The notes under the pieces: model-generated
The model's input: only the letters and a program-made list of their open reading frames with translations
What the model was told of the DNA's origin: nothing
Database searches by the model: none
Origin: Maricaulis maris
Lineage (GTDB): Bacteria; Pseudomonadota; Alphaproteobacteria; Caulobacterales; Maricaulaceae
Assembly (NCBI RefSeq): GCF_003634045.1
Contig: NZ_RBIM01000001.1
Coordinates: 124,001-188,000, forward strand
DNA: 64,000 nucleotides
Reading direction: 5' to 3'
Part shown: piece by piece, positions 1 through 9,116 of the stretch
How the letters are laid out: each line of letters opens with the position of its first letter
How positions within the stretch are numbered: position 1 is the first letter of the stretch
Program-made: the position numbers and the translations under genes

Positions 1-142
1 TTGGGCGCGTGACTGGGAGGTTCGTTTCGGCAATGCCGGCGAGGCGGGTCATTTCGAGGCCGAGAGCGGGCATGGCCCGTGGCCGGAAGGCTTGATGGCT
101 TTCGCCAAATTCACCCAATCCCTCGGTACGACGCCGCAATGA
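1..142 (+). CDS. RBBP9/YdeN-like serine hydrolase, C-terminal end only
   Basis: An open frame enters from the left edge (first full codon at base 2) and stops with TGA at 140-142, leaving 46 codons. The translated tail contains G-N-A-G-E-A-G-H-F and S-G-H-G-P-W-P-E-G. These resemble the C-terminus of RBBP9/YdeN alpha/beta hydrolases, where the final GH supplies the catalytic histidine. The stop overlaps the ATG of mnmC by four bases (ATGA), so the two genes are probably translationally coupled. The substrate of this family is generally unknown. The upstream part lies outside the window, so catalytic serine and aspartate cannot be checked. Confidence 0.6.
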   Translation, partial: WARDWEVRFGNAGEAGHFEAESGHGPWPEGLMAFAKFTQSLGTTPQ

Positions 143-1893
143 CCCCGGACGGGCTTTATTGCCAGCCCGCCGTGCTCGACTGGTCTGCCGAAAGCGGCCC
201 GCGTGCCCGTGATTATGGCGATGTCTATTTTTCCGCCGAAGATGGCCTGGAAGAGACGCGCGCGGTCTTCCTGCGCGCCTGCGGCCTGCCGGACGCCTGG
301 GCCGGACGGCGCACTTACACCGTCGGCGAGCTCGGTTTTGGCACCGGCCTCAACGCCTTGGGCTTGTGGCAGCTGTGGCGTAAGACCCGGCCGGATGATG
401 GCTGGCTTGACCTGGTCTCGATCGAGAAACACCCGCTCGACCGGGCCTCGGCTGCGCGCGCCTTCGCGGCGTGGCCGCAATTGGGCGAGCTGGCCGGGCG
501 CCTGCTGGCGCAATGGCCAAGCCGTCTGAAAGGGCCGCAGCGGCTTGTCTTCCCTGAAGACCGGTTCGCGATCACGATTTTCCAGGACGAGGTCGAGGCC
601 GCGCTGGCGCAGATGGATGGTCCGGTAGACGCGTGGTTCCTTGATGGTTTTGCGCCTGACAGGAATGCCGCCATGTGGTCACAACCTGTCTTCAACCGCA
701 TCGGTCAGCTGTCGGCACCGGGCGCCCGGATCGGTACATTCACGGTCGCAGGTTTTGTCCGGCGCGGATTGGCCGAGGCCGGATTCTCGGTTGCCAAACG
801 CCCGGGCTTCGGGCGCAAGCGTGAGCGTCTGGAGGCAATCTGGCCGGGTGAGACGGTGGCCCGGTCGGGATTGCAGGCCGCGGGTCCGGTCGCCATTATT
901 GGTGCCGGTATCGCCGGTGCGAGCCTGGTGCACGCCCTGGCAGCGCGCGGCGTCGAGACGGTGTTGATCGGCGCGGCGGATGCGCCCGGCGGCGCCTCCA
1001 ATGCACCGGCCGGCCTGTTGACGCCGCGTCTGGAAAAAGCCGACCGCCCGCATGTCCGTGCGACGATGGCGGCCTTTGATTTTGCCCGTCGCCTGTATGA
1101 GGGTCGCGACGGGTTTCACGCCGAACCGGTGATCCGCCTGCCCGGGGATGCGCGCGAGGCGGCGCGTTTCGCGGTGCTGGCCGATTGGCTGCCGGACCAT
1201 CTCGACTGGCAGGATGACCGCCTGGTGATCAGCTGTGGTGGACGGTTTGAACCGTCCCGCCTGGTCTCCGGCCTGATCGGTGCCTGTGATCGCCAGGACT
1301 GGCAATTCGGTCATCACGAGGCGGGTGGTGATGGTGTGCGCCTGTTCGACCGTGACGGTGTGTGCCGGCTTGAGGCGGCGCATCTGGTGATTGCCGCCGG
1401 GGCGGCTTCCCAGGCCTTCCATGGCGATATTTCGCCCAGCGCCGGGCAGGTCGCGGTATTTGAGGGGCCGGCGCCGGCCTCACCGGTCAGTTGGGGGCAT
1501 TATGCCTGTCGGGCGGGCGACGGCGTGCTGGTCGGCGCGACCCATCTGCGCGGTGAGGCGGCGGCACCCGATGACGAGGCCGAGGCGTCCTTCCGGACGG
1601 CCATCGCCGAGCGTTTGCCAGACCTCGCGCTGGGGCGTGTGACGGAGCGGTGGAGCGGTGTACGGGCTTCGACGCCGGACCGGTTGCCGGTGGCGGGGAT
1701 GCTTGGCGACAGGCTGTCCATCCTGTCAGGGCTTGGGTCCCGCGGTTTTGCCCATGCGCCCTTGCTGGCGGAAGATCTTGTCAGCCGCATAACCGGCGGT
1801 GCGTCGGTGTTGGCGGCCGATGCGCGGGCGGTGCTGGGGCCGCAGCGGTTTGCCGAGCGGCGAGCGCGCAAGGCCGGTCAGACGACCGGCTGA
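139..1893 (+). CDS. mnmC: Bifunctional tRNA (mnm5s2U34) biosynthesis protein MnmC
   Basis: The 584-residue product has both MnmC domains. The N-terminal SAM methyltransferase carries G-F-G-T-G near residue 66, and the C-terminal FAD-dependent oxidoreductase carries a dinucleotide motif G-A-G-I-A-G near residue 255. The FAD domain removes the carboxymethyl group from cmnm5(s2)U34 of tRNA and the methyltransferase then makes mnm5(s2)U34. The length is at the short end of the family (about 600-670). ATG at 139 is chosen over GTG at 79 because it overlaps the upstream stop by four bases and begins just ahead of the conserved segment. The last 16 bases overlap a convergent small gene. Confidence 0.93.
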   Translation: MTPDGLYCQPAVLDWSAESGPRARDYGDVYFSAEDGLEETRAVFLRACGLPDAWAGRRTYTVGELGFGTGLNALGLWQLWRKTRPDDGWLDLVSIEKHPLDRASAARAFAAWPQLGELAGRLLAQWPSRLKGPQRLVFPEDRFAITIFQDEVEAALAQMDGPVDAWFLDGFAPDRNAAMWSQPVFNRIGQLSAPGARIGTFTVAGFVRRGLAEAGFSVAKRPGFGRKRERLEAIWPGETVARSGLQAAGPVAIIGAGIAGASLVHALAARGVETVLIGAADAPGGASNAPAGLLTPRLEKADRPHVRATMAAFDFARRLYEGRDGFHAEPVIRLPGDAREAARFAVLADWLPDHLDWQDDRLVISCGGRFEPSRLVSGLIGACDRQDWQFGHHEAGGDGVRLFDRDGVCRLEAAHLVIAAGAASQAFHGDISPSAGQVAVFEGPAPASPVSWGHYACRAGDGVLVGATHLRGEAAAPDDEAEASFRTAIAERLPDLALGRVTERWSGVRASTPDRLPVAGMLGDRLSILSGLGSRGFAHAPLLAEDLVSRITGGASVLAADARAVLGPQRFAERRARKAGQTTG

Positions 1894-2120
1894 TAACGCG
1901 GCGCCTCGCTTGGTCCGATATGCAGCATGGCGATCGGGCAGGCCGAGACCAGGCAGGAAACATCCAGATCAAAATCGACGCCATGGGTCCGGGAAACTTC
2001 GACGCCCACCGGCCCGAATGACACCGACACGGCCGCGCCGGCGGCATAGGGCAGGGCAACCGGCAGGCCGAGCGCGCCCGAAAGAAGTCCGGCGATAATC
2101 GCGGATTTCGTCAGCATCAT
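1878..2120 (-). CDS. Small exported protein of unknown function
   Basis: An 80-residue protein with an N-terminal hydrophobic stretch (roughly residues 5-30) that looks like a signal peptide or membrane anchor. The mature part has two cysteines (in SCLVSAC). A strong purine-rich site (GGGGAGAGG) lies directly before the paired ATG codons at 2120 and 2117, which supports translation. It ends inside the 3' end of mnmC on the opposite strand. I do not recognise a family. It stands alone between mnmC and the wecG-like gene and is divergent from the latter. Confidence 0.5.
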   Translation of the reverse strand: MMLTKSAIIAGLLSGALGLPVALPYAAGAAVSVSFGPVGVEVSRTHGVDFDLDVSCLVSACPIAMLHIGPSEAPRYQPVV

Positions 2121-2266
2121 CCTCTCCCCTCACATCAAGGCTTCGACCTGTGATGCCGCCAAACGTGCATTTGGATGCAGGGCGACCGGAAAATTTCGGC
2201 GCAGGTTTTGCACGGGACGGGCGCAAGCGCGCGATTTGACGCGTATCGAGACAAGAGTGGTGCAAC

Positions 2267-3151
2267 ATGGTCATGGCAACGGGTGAGAGTTTCGTTGATC
2301 GGCGTTCCGGTTCGCGACATGTCTGGTTCCTGAACTCGGCCTTCGACAAGATCAGCATGGACGTCGCCCTGCGCCGGATCACGGAGCGCGAGGCCGCCAG
2401 CCCCTTCGCTTTCGTCGTCACACCCAATGTCGACCACCTCGTTCGGCTCGAAACGGACACGGTTCTGGCGACGCTTTACGCCCAGGCCTGGCTGACGGTC
2501 TGTGACAGCCGCGTGCTCGAACTGATCGGCAAGATCTCCGGCGAAACGATTGATGTCACGCCGGGTTCGGACCTCACCGCGCGCCTGTTCGACACGGTCA
2601 TTGATCCGCACCAGCCGGTCACCATCATCGGTGGTAGCCAGGCGGTCATTGATGCCGTGACGCAACGTTATGGCCTCACCGATGTGCGCTGGCATGAGCC
2701 TCCCATGGGGCTGCGACACAACCGCGAAGCGGTTGAGGCGTGTGCCAAATTCGTCGCCGACAATCCCTCACGCTTCACCTTTTTCTGTGTCGGCTCGCCG
2801 CAACAGGAGATGATTGCTGAAGCCTGCCTGGACCATGGTGGCTGCACCGGTGTCGGCTTGTGTGTCGGCGCGTCGCTCGATTTTCTCGCCGGGGCTGCGC
2901 AGCGGGCGCCGGTCTGGATGCAGAAGTCACGACTGGAATGGTTGCACCGTCTGGTCCAGGAGCCGACCCGCATGTGGCGTCGCTACCTGGTTGAAGGGCC
3001 GAAAATCCTGCTGCTGTGGCGCCGCTGGCGCAAGACGCGGCGCTCGATGCGTGAGCTGGAAATGGCACTTGGCGCGCCGGAAAAGGTCAAGGAACGCAAT
3101 CTCCATCTGCGCCTGCGCGATCTCGAGCGCCAGCTCGCAACGCGCGACTGA
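2267..3151 (+). CDS. WecG/TagA/CpsF-family glycosyltransferase (GT26)
   Basis: A 294-residue protein with the family's hallmark segments: T-P-N-V-D-H near residue 47, a C-D-S-R segment near 78 (active-site region), G-S-P-Q-Q-E near 176, and the C-terminal block R-L-E-W-L-H-R-L near 221. Members transfer ManNAcA, ManNAc or glucose from a UDP-sugar onto an undecaprenyl-linked acceptor at the cytoplasmic face during polysaccharide synthesis. The C-terminal tail is basic (RRWRKTRRS), consistent with membrane association. It is monocistronic here, 34 kb from the main glycan island. The donor sugar cannot be told from sequence. Confidence 0.88.
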   Translation: MVMATGESFVDRRSGSRHVWFLNSAFDKISMDVALRRITEREAASPFAFVVTPNVDHLVRLETDTVLATLYAQAWLTVCDSRVLELIGKISGETIDVTPGSDLTARLFDTVIDPHQPVTIIGGSQAVIDAVTQRYGLTDVRWHEPPMGLRHNREAVEACAKFVADNPSRFTFFCVGSPQQEMIAEACLDHGGCTGVGLCVGASLDFLAGAAQRAPVWMQKSRLEWLHRLVQEPTRMWRRYLVEGPKILLLWRRWRKTRRSMRELEMALGAPEKVKERNLHLRLRDLERQLATRD

Positions 3152-3197
3152 CCCTCCTTCATTGCTTTTTGCCGCAGCGCGACATAGCGTCCGCGCC

Positions 3198-3366
3198 GTG
3201 ATGGTTCCCTCACGGGAATAATAGGGAAGCTGGTCAGGCCGCAACGCCAAGTCCAGCGCTGTCCCCGCAGCCGTAGGCGGTGAGCGGTGAAGCACAAAGC
3301 CACTGGGGCGACCCTGGGAAGGCGCTTCATCTGCAATGACCCGCAAGCCGGAAGACCTGCCGTCGC
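3198..3366 (+). promoter_or_regulatory. Cobalamin (AdoCbl) riboswitch
   Basis: The stretch contains the signature blocks in order: GGTTCCC..GGGAATAATAGGGAAG, then CCAGCGCTGTCCCCGCAGCCGT (split here as separate blocks), GGTGAGC, AAGCCACTGG, CCTGGGAAGG and finally GCAAGCCGGAAGACC. The B12 box and the receptor helices are intact. It sits about 125 bases before btuB. By family precedent, cobalamin binding to the nascent RNA shuts off the btuB-btuF-btuC-btuD operon. Confidence 0.93.
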
Positions 3367-3491
3367 TGTCGTCTGTCCGCTCGTGCGGGAGCTCACGAGA
3401 CCGGCGCGGTATATCCGTTTCTTGACGACTCCTTTGCAACCAACCGGTGACCCGCGCGGGCGCCGGCACCCATGCTATGGAGACGCGGCAT

Positions 3492-5390
3492 ATGCGTATC
3501 AAAAACTGGCACCGGCTCTGCCTTGCTGCCACCTGTCTTTCCCTTCCCGGCCAGGTTCTGGCCCAGGATATCGGCGACGAGGATGTCGTCTATGTCACTG
3601 CGGCGCGTATCGCGCTGCCGGCTGACCAGGCCACGTCGAGCGTGACCCTGCTTGATGCCGCCATGCTGGAGGCTCGCGGTGCGCCGTTTGCCGCTGACGC
3701 GCTGCGGGCCGTGCCCGGCCTTGCCGTGTCACGGTCCGGTGCTCCCGGCTCGCTGACCCAGATTCGGGCGCGCGGCGCTGAGGCCAATCACGTCCTCGTG
3801 CTGATCGACGGCGTGGAAGCATCCAACCCATTCACCGGCGAAGCGGATTTCTCGCATTATGTGTTCGATGATCTGGCCTCGATTGAGGTGGCGCGCGGCG
3901 AGCAATCAGCCTTGTGGGGCGCTGACGCAATCGGCGGTGTGATCCGGCTCAACTCGGTCCGTCCCGACAGCGATTTCAATGTCGGCTTGCGCCTGGAGGC
4001 AGGAAGCTTCGACACCCGGCGGATCAGCCTGCAGGCCGGCGGCGAGTTGGGGGATCACTGGTTGACCGGCAGTTTCAGCGATTATGCCAGCGACGGCATC
4101 GATGTGTCCGGCCTTGGCGGCGAGACGGATGGCTATGACAACACCGTCCTGGCGCTGTCTGGCGGCTACCGGTTCAACGAGGCGGTTCGCCTTGAAGCCA
4201 CGCTGCGCCGCATCGAGAGCGGCAGCGATTATGACAGCGATACGGACTTCGATGGCCGGCTCGACAATGTCGATCTGCATACTGACAGCGAGACGGTGCT
4301 GGCGCGGGTCGCGGTGCTGGCTGAGCAGAGCGTCGGCAGCGTCCGCCTCTCCCATGAGGCGGCCGTGCAGCTGACCGACGACACCTCGCAATCCCTGTCG
4401 GCGGGAGTCCGGACATCGCGTTCACTTGGCCAGCGCTTGCAGGCGCATTACCAGCTCACCGGGCATTGGGAGACCGGGCCCTTCCAGCATCGCCTGACCG
4501 GTCTGATCGAGCGCGACCAGGATCGTTTGAAGGCGGATGCCGGGCCGGCGGCAGGTTCCAATCAGAGCCGCCAGCTCGAGGCCGACGCGATCGCGTTTGA
4601 CTATGGTATTTCGCGCGGTGCTCTCGATCTCACCGCATCGGCCCGGCGCGATGTCCACACCCTGTTCGCGGACTCGACGACCTGGCGCGTCGGCGCCGGC
4701 TGGGCGTTCGACCGTCTTGACGGTCGTCTGCGGGCCAATTTCGGCGAGGCGGTCAAGAATCCCGGCGTCTATGAATTGTTCGGCTTCTTCCCGGATTTCT
4801 TCGTTGGCAATCCCGATCTGGAACCGGAACAGTCAAAAGGCTGGGAAATCGCTTGGGACCAGACGCTGCTGGACGGCGCCGCCAGCCTGTCCGTGAGCTA
4901 TTTCCGATCCGAGCTGGAGAATGAGATCTACACGGATTTCTCGGCCTTCCCGTCAACCGCGCTCAATTCCGGCACGCAATCGGACCGCAGCGGGGTGGAG
5001 ATTTCCGGCATCTGGGAAATCGACGCCGACTGGTCGCTGTTCGGCTCGCTGAGCCTGCTGGAGAGCGAGGAGAATGGTGTCGCAGAAATCCGCCGCCCCG
5101 AGCAACTCGCCTCGCTGACGATATCCTGGGCGCCGGCGGACGGGCCGGTTTCGGCCTCGGCGACGCTCGACCATACCGGCGATCAGACCGATACCGATTT
5201 CGGGACGTTCCAACCGGTGGTGCTCGATGCCTACACGCTGGTCGGCGGTCAGGTCAGTTGGGATGTCCGGCCCGGCATTGAGGTCTATGCGCGTGGGGGA
5301 AACCTGCTCGATGAGGAGTATCAGGATGTCTTCGGCTATCACACGCCGGGGCGCGGCCTTCATGTCGGCCTGCGTCTCAGCCACCGCTAG
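3492..5390 (+). CDS. btuB: TonB-dependent vitamin B12 receptor BtuB
   Basis: A 632-residue outer-membrane receptor. ATG at 3492 is preferred because GGAG lies about ten bases upstream and the frame opens with a signal peptide ending near L-A-Q. A TonB-box-like stretch (E-D-V-V-Y-V-T-A) precedes the plug domain, which has I-R-A-R-G and the A-L-W-G-A-D-A-I-G-G-V-I segment. A 22-strand barrel follows. Substrate assignment rests on the riboswitch upstream and the BtuFCD transporter downstream. Unlike many receptors it ends in HR rather than an aromatic residue. Its last 29 bases overlap btuF. Confidence 0.92.
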   Translation: MRIKNWHRLCLAATCLSLPGQVLAQDIGDEDVVYVTAARIALPADQATSSVTLLDAAMLEARGAPFAADALRAVPGLAVSRSGAPGSLTQIRARGAEANHVLVLIDGVEASNPFTGEADFSHYVFDDLASIEVARGEQSALWGADAIGGVIRLNSVRPDSDFNVGLRLEAGSFDTRRISLQAGGELGDHWLTGSFSDYASDGIDVSGLGGETDGYDNTVLALSGGYRFNEAVRLEATLRRIESGSDYDSDTDFDGRLDNVDLHTDSETVLARVAVLAEQSVGSVRLSHEAAVQLTDDTSQSLSAGVRTSRSLGQRLQAHYQLTGHWETGPFQHRLTGLIERDQDRLKADAGPAAGSNQSRQLEADAIAFDYGISRGALDLTASARRDVHTLFADSTTWRVGAGWAFDRLDGRLRANFGEAVKNPGVYELFGFFPDFFVGNPDLEPEQSKGWEIAWDQTLLDGAASLSVSYFRSELENEIYTDFSAFPSTALNSGTQSDRSGVEISGIWEIDADWSLFGSLSLLESEENGVAEIRRPEQLASLTISWAPADGPVSASATLDHTGDQTDTDFGTFQPVVLDAYTLVGGQVSWDVRPGIEVYARGGNLLDEEYQDVFGYHTPGRGLHVGLRLSHR

Positions 5391-6207
5391 TCTGCTTCTG
5401 GCTCCGCAAGGCCTGGCCCAGGAGGCGACGCCGCACGTCGGCGTCGCCTCGGCCTCCTTGTGCGCTGACGCCTATGTGCTGGCCGTGGTGCCGATGGAGT
5501 CGATCAGCGCCCTGTCCTGGCAGGTTGATCAACCCGTCTCTGTCGCGCCGTCCTGGTCTCGCGGCTTGCCCAAGGCGTGGCCGGATGCGGCGCGCTTGCT
5601 GGCGCTGGCACCGGCACTGACCGTGTTCGGAACCGGCGAGGCGGGCCGAACCGGTCGTTTGCTGGAGCGTTCCGGGCAGACGGTGTTCGAGCTGGCCTGG
5701 GCCGATGATTTTGATGCGGTCCGCGGCAATCTTCGCGCCCTGGGTGCCGCCACCGGCCAGGCCGAGGCGGCCGATGCCGTGATTGCCGATATCGACGCGC
5801 GCCTTGCCGAAATGGTGCGTCGAGCCGAGGCCCGAGCCCGAACACCGCGGATTGCCTATCTCAGTGTGTCGGGCGGCTCTGCGGGTGCGGGAACCTATAT
5901 CGACACGGCCATCGTCGCGGCCGGCGGGATCAATGTCGTGGCGGAAAACGGCGCGGTGGGCTGGACCCGGTCAGATCCGGAATTTGCCCTCACGCTCGAG
6001 GCCGACATCGTGCTCACCAGCTTCTTCATCGACGGCTATGCCAGCACGTTCAACCGGGCCCGCCGCCATGCCGCCTATCGCCGCTTGCTCGACCATCCCG
6101 AGCGTGCGGAAATCCCCGCCGGCCTGTGGCCCTGTGCGGGGCCGCGCCTGGTCGATGCTGCGGAACTGATCGCGGATGCGATTGATGCCTGGGAGGACGG
6201 CGCGTGA
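5362..6207 (+). CDS. btuF: Periplasmic cobalamin-binding protein BtuF-like
   Basis: A 281-residue substrate-binding protein of the FhuD/BtuF/TroA fold. ATG at 5362 begins a signal peptide ending A-P-Q-G-L-A-Q; earlier Met codons lie inside btuB and would bury the signal. Motifs include P-S-W-S-R-G-L-P-K and the linker-domain segment near I-A-Y-L-S-V-S-G-G. It captures cobalamin released by BtuB and delivers it to the permease. It overlaps btuB by 29 bases and the next gene by four, so the operon is tightly coupled. Cobalamin rather than another corrinoid or siderophore is inferred from the riboswitch. Confidence 0.88.
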   Translation: MSACVSATASLLLAPQGLAQEATPHVGVASASLCADAYVLAVVPMESISALSWQVDQPVSVAPSWSRGLPKAWPDAARLLALAPALTVFGTGEAGRTGRLLERSGQTVFELAWADDFDAVRGNLRALGAATGQAEAADAVIADIDARLAEMVRRAEARARTPRIAYLSVSGGSAGAGTYIDTAIVAAGGINVVAENGAVGWTRSDPEFALTLEADIVLTSFFIDGYASTFNRARRHAAYRRLLDHPERAEIPAGLWPCAGPRLVDAAELIADAIDAWEDGA

Positions 6208-7184
6208 CCCATCTGCGTCTCAATGGGCTTCTGCTTGTTGCACTGGTGTTGGTGTCGCTGGTCGCGATCTTCGCCGGCAGTGGCGGTGCCGCACCGGCGG
6301 CCCTGTTCGACACTGGCGGGGCGCTTGACGCCCTCGTTCTGCGCGAATTGCGGCTGCCGCGGGTTTTGCTGGGCGTTTTGATTGGTGCCGGACTGGGTGC
6401 GGCGGGGGCCGTGCTGCAGGGGTTTTTCCGAAACCCCCTGGCCGATCCCGGTGTGATCGGTGTTTCGGCCAGTGCCGGACTTGGGGCGGTGATCTGTCTC
6501 TATTTCGGCTTGTCGGCAAGCTTCGCCCTGGCCCTGCCCTTGGCAGGTGTTTCCGGTGCCGCCCTGGGCGTGGCGTCCTTGTTCCTGATCGCCGGGCGCG
6601 GTGCGACCGCGACCACGCTGATACTGGCCGGTGTCGCCGTGAATGCGACCGCCGGTGCCGTCACCGCCCTGTTGATGAATCTGGCGCCCAATCCCTGGGC
6701 GCTGGCGGAAATCGCCTATTGGCTGATGGGGTCCCTGAATGATGCCAGCTGGACCGAAGTGGGTTTCGCGGCGCCGGTCATCCTGGCCGGACTCATGGTC
6801 CTGGCGCCGCTCGCCCGCGGGCTGGACGCGCTGGGGCTGGGCGAGGAAACGGCGCGATCATTGGGGATCGGACTGGGGCGATTGCGACTGGCGGTGATCC
6901 TCGGCACGGCCTTGGTGGTCGGTGGCGGCGTTGCCGTGGCCGGTGCTATCGGCTTTGTCGGTCTCGTCGTGCCGCATATCCTGCGACCGCTCGTCGAACA
7001 CCGCCCCGGCGCCCTCATCCTGCCATCGGCACTCGGTGGCGCCGTGTTGATCGTGCTCGCCGATCTGGTCACGCGCCTGCTGTCCGGACCGGGCATCCCG
7101 CTTTATCTTGGCGTGTTGACGGCGTTGATCGGCGCGCCCTTCTTCCTGTGGCTGGTCCGGCATTCCCAGAGGCGCGCGCCATGA
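6204..7184 (+). CDS. btuC: Cobalamin ABC transporter permease BtuC-like (FecCD family)
   Basis: A 326-residue inner-membrane protein of the FecCD family with about ten hydrophobic segments. Family marks include L-R-L-P-R-V-L near residue 48, G-x-x-Q-G-x-x-R-N-P-L-A-D-P near 70, and the coupling region G-F-V-G-L-V-V-P-H near 251. It begins with GTG in a GTGA overlap with btuF and ends in an ATGA overlap with btuD. As a homodimer it would move cobalamin into the cytoplasm. Confidence 0.92.
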   Translation: MTHLRLNGLLLVALVLVSLVAIFAGSGGAAPAALFDTGGALDALVLRELRLPRVLLGVLIGAGLGAAGAVLQGFFRNPLADPGVIGVSASAGLGAVICLYFGLSASFALALPLAGVSGAALGVASLFLIAGRGATATTLILAGVAVNATAGAVTALLMNLAPNPWALAEIAYWLMGSLNDASWTEVGFAAPVILAGLMVLAPLARGLDALGLGEETARSLGIGLGRLRLAVILGTALVVGGGVAVAGAIGFVGLVVPHILRPLVEHRPGALILPSALGGAVLIVLADLVTRLLSGPGIPLYLGVLTALIGAPFFLWLVRHSQRRAP

Positions 7185-7942
7185 CCCGGATTGTGTTCGA
7201 CACCGTCACCTATCGCCCCGGCGTTGCAGACCTGTTTGCCGGCCTGTCCTTTGAGGTCTCCGGCCCGGGATTGGTGGCGCTGGTCGGACCGAACGGGGCC
7301 GGCAAGTCCAGCCTTTTGCGACTGGCAGCGGGCCTGGCCGCGCCGGCTGCCGGCCATGTTCTCCTCGACGGTCGCGACCTCGCCGCGCTCAACGAGGCAG
7401 AGCGGGCGCGGGCGATCGCCTATCTGCCACCGGATGGCAGGGCTGCCTGGCCGATCACCGCGCGCCGCCTCGTCGCGCTGGGTCGTATTCCACACCTCAA
7501 ACCCCTGCGCCGCCTGACCGCGGACGACGAGGCCGCCATCGAGCACGCCCTGCAGCGGACGGCGACGGCGCATCTCGCCGAGCGTGGCTTTGATACGCTG
7601 TCATCAGGCGAGCAGGCCCGGGTGCTGTTGGCGCGGACACTGGCGGTCGGGGCCTCCGTCATTCTGCTGGACGAGCCAACGGCGGCGCTTGATGTGCGTC
7701 ACCAGCTCGGTGTGCTGGAAATCCTGGCCGCCGAGGCCCGGCGTGGTGCGCTGGTGATCGTGTCGCTGCACGCGCTCGACCTTGCGGCCCGGCATGCAGA
7801 TCGCGTCATTGTGCTCGATCAGGGTCAGCCCGTTGCAGATGGACCACCGGCACAGGCGCTGACGACCACAGTCCTGGCGGATGTTTTCGGCGTCGAAGCG
7901 CCGGACGGGCTGACGTCCGGAGGGCTTCGCCTGTCCCGCTGA
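7181..7942 (+). CDS. btuD: Cobalamin ABC transporter ATPase BtuD-like
   Basis: A 253-residue ATP-binding protein. Walker A (G-P-N-G-A-G-K-S-S) is near residue 36, the signature is L-S-S-G-E-Q near 141, and Walker B reads V-I-L-L-D-E-P near 159. ATG at 7181 overlaps the btuC stop (ATGA). It powers the BtuC permease and ends the riboswitch-controlled operon. It converges on mrp with only six bases between the stops, and I see no clear terminator there. Confidence 0.92.
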   Translation: MTRIVFDTVTYRPGVADLFAGLSFEVSGPGLVALVGPNGAGKSSLLRLAAGLAAPAAGHVLLDGRDLAALNEAERARAIAYLPPDGRAAWPITARRLVALGRIPHLKPLRRLTADDEAAIEHALQRTATAHLAERGFDTLSSGEQARVLLARTLAVGASVILLDEPTAALDVRHQLGVLEILAAEARRGALVIVSLHALDLAARHADRVIVLDQGQPVADGPPAQALTTTVLADVFGVEAPDGLTSGGLRLSR

Positions 7943-7948
7943 ACCCGT

Positions 7949-9031
7949 CTAGCTGAGGACGATTTCCGGCGCCGGCTTGTTGGCCTGTTCGGCGGCTTCG
8001 AGCGCGGCCAGGGCCGTCTTGCGGAAAGCCTTGCCGACGGGGCCGTCGTCAAGGGCTGCAGGTTCGCCGGCATCGGACCGGGCGCGCAGATCCGGGTGCA
8101 GCGGGATATCGCCGAGATAGGCCAGGCCCATGCGCTCGGCTTCGGCGCGGACACCGCCCTCGCCGAAGATATGGCTGCTTTCACCGCAATGCGGGCACAG
8201 GAAGACGCTCATGTTTTCGACCATGCCGAGCAGGGGGACATGGGTCTGTTCGAACAGGCTCATTGCCTTGCGGGCATCATCCAGGGCCAGATCCTGCGGG
8301 GTCGAGACGATCACCGCGCCATCAACCGGGAGGTCCTGGGCGATCGCCAGCTGGGCGTCGCCGGTGCCCGGTGGCATGTCGATGATCAACACGTCGGGCT
8401 GGCCCCAATCCGTGTCCATCATGAATTGCCGGATCGCGCCCTGCACCATCGGGCCGCGCCAGACCACGGCGGCGCCCGGTTTTACCACGAAGCCCATCGA
8501 GACGATTTTCACACCATGCGCTTCGACCGGCTGGACACCGGCATCGGTCTTGCGCAGGCCGGCGACATCCGTGAGACCGAACAGGCGCGGTGCTGACGGG
8601 CCGTAGATATCGGCGTCGAGCAGGCCGACCTTGAGCCCGGTCCGGGCCAGGACCACGGCGAGATTGGCGGCGATGGTTGATTTGCCGACACCGCCCTTGC
8701 CGGATGCGACGGCGATGATGCGTTTGGCGGGCTTGGCGCCTGCCGGCTTGCCGGTGCGCTGTGGCGCCGGGCGGGCAGGGGCGGGCTTTTTGTCGCTGTG
8801 GGCGGTCATGATGACTTGGACGCGTTCGATCCCGTCGAGCTTGCCCAGGGCTTGTTCGATCTCTGGTTTCAGCCGGTCCATATCCGCCTTGCCGGCGACA
8901 GGTGCGCGCAGGATGATGGTGGCCGTATCGCCGCGTATGGCCGCGGACTCGATCCGGTCGGCATCGACCAAAGGACGGCCGGACTGGGTCTCGATAACAG
9001 TGTTGAGCGCGGCTTTCAGGCGGGTATCCAT
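7949..9031 (-). CDS. mrp: Iron-sulfur cluster carrier Mrp/ApbC (P-loop ATPase)
   Basis: A 360-residue protein with an N-terminal MIP18/DUF59-like domain (about 1-80), a low-complexity Ala/Pro/Lys linker, then a deviant-Walker P-loop G-K-G-G-V-G-K-S-T near residue 115. C-P-H-C near 280 is the pair of cysteines that bridges a 4Fe-4S cluster between subunits. The family binds and transfers 4Fe-4S clusters in the cytosol. The ATG at 9031 starts directly at the MIP18 domain; the open frame extends upstream but reads as non-coding sequence. Confidence 0.93.
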   Translation of the reverse strand: MDTRLKAALNTVIETQSGRPLVDADRIESAAIRGDTATIILRAPVAGKADMDRLKPEIEQALGKLDGIERVQVIMTAHSDKKPAPARPAPQRTGKPAGAKPAKRIIAVASGKGGVGKSTIAANLAVVLARTGLKVGLLDADIYGPSAPRLFGLTDVAGLRKTDAGVQPVEAHGVKIVSMGFVVKPGAAVVWRGPMVQGAIRQFMMDTDWGQPDVLIIDMPPGTGDAQLAIAQDLPVDGAVIVSTPQDLALDDARKAMSLFEQTHVPLLGMVENMSVFLCPHCGESSHIFGEGGVRAEAERMGLAYLGDIPLHPDLRARSDAGEPAALDDGPVGKAFRKTALAALEAAEQANKPAPEIVLS

Positions 9032-9116
9032 GTCGGGCCTCCGGTTGCCCGGCTGAGATAGGCCTTCCGGCACGCCGGTTAAAGCGGCAGCCGCAGGCGC
9101 GGCCGGCAGGGTGGTG

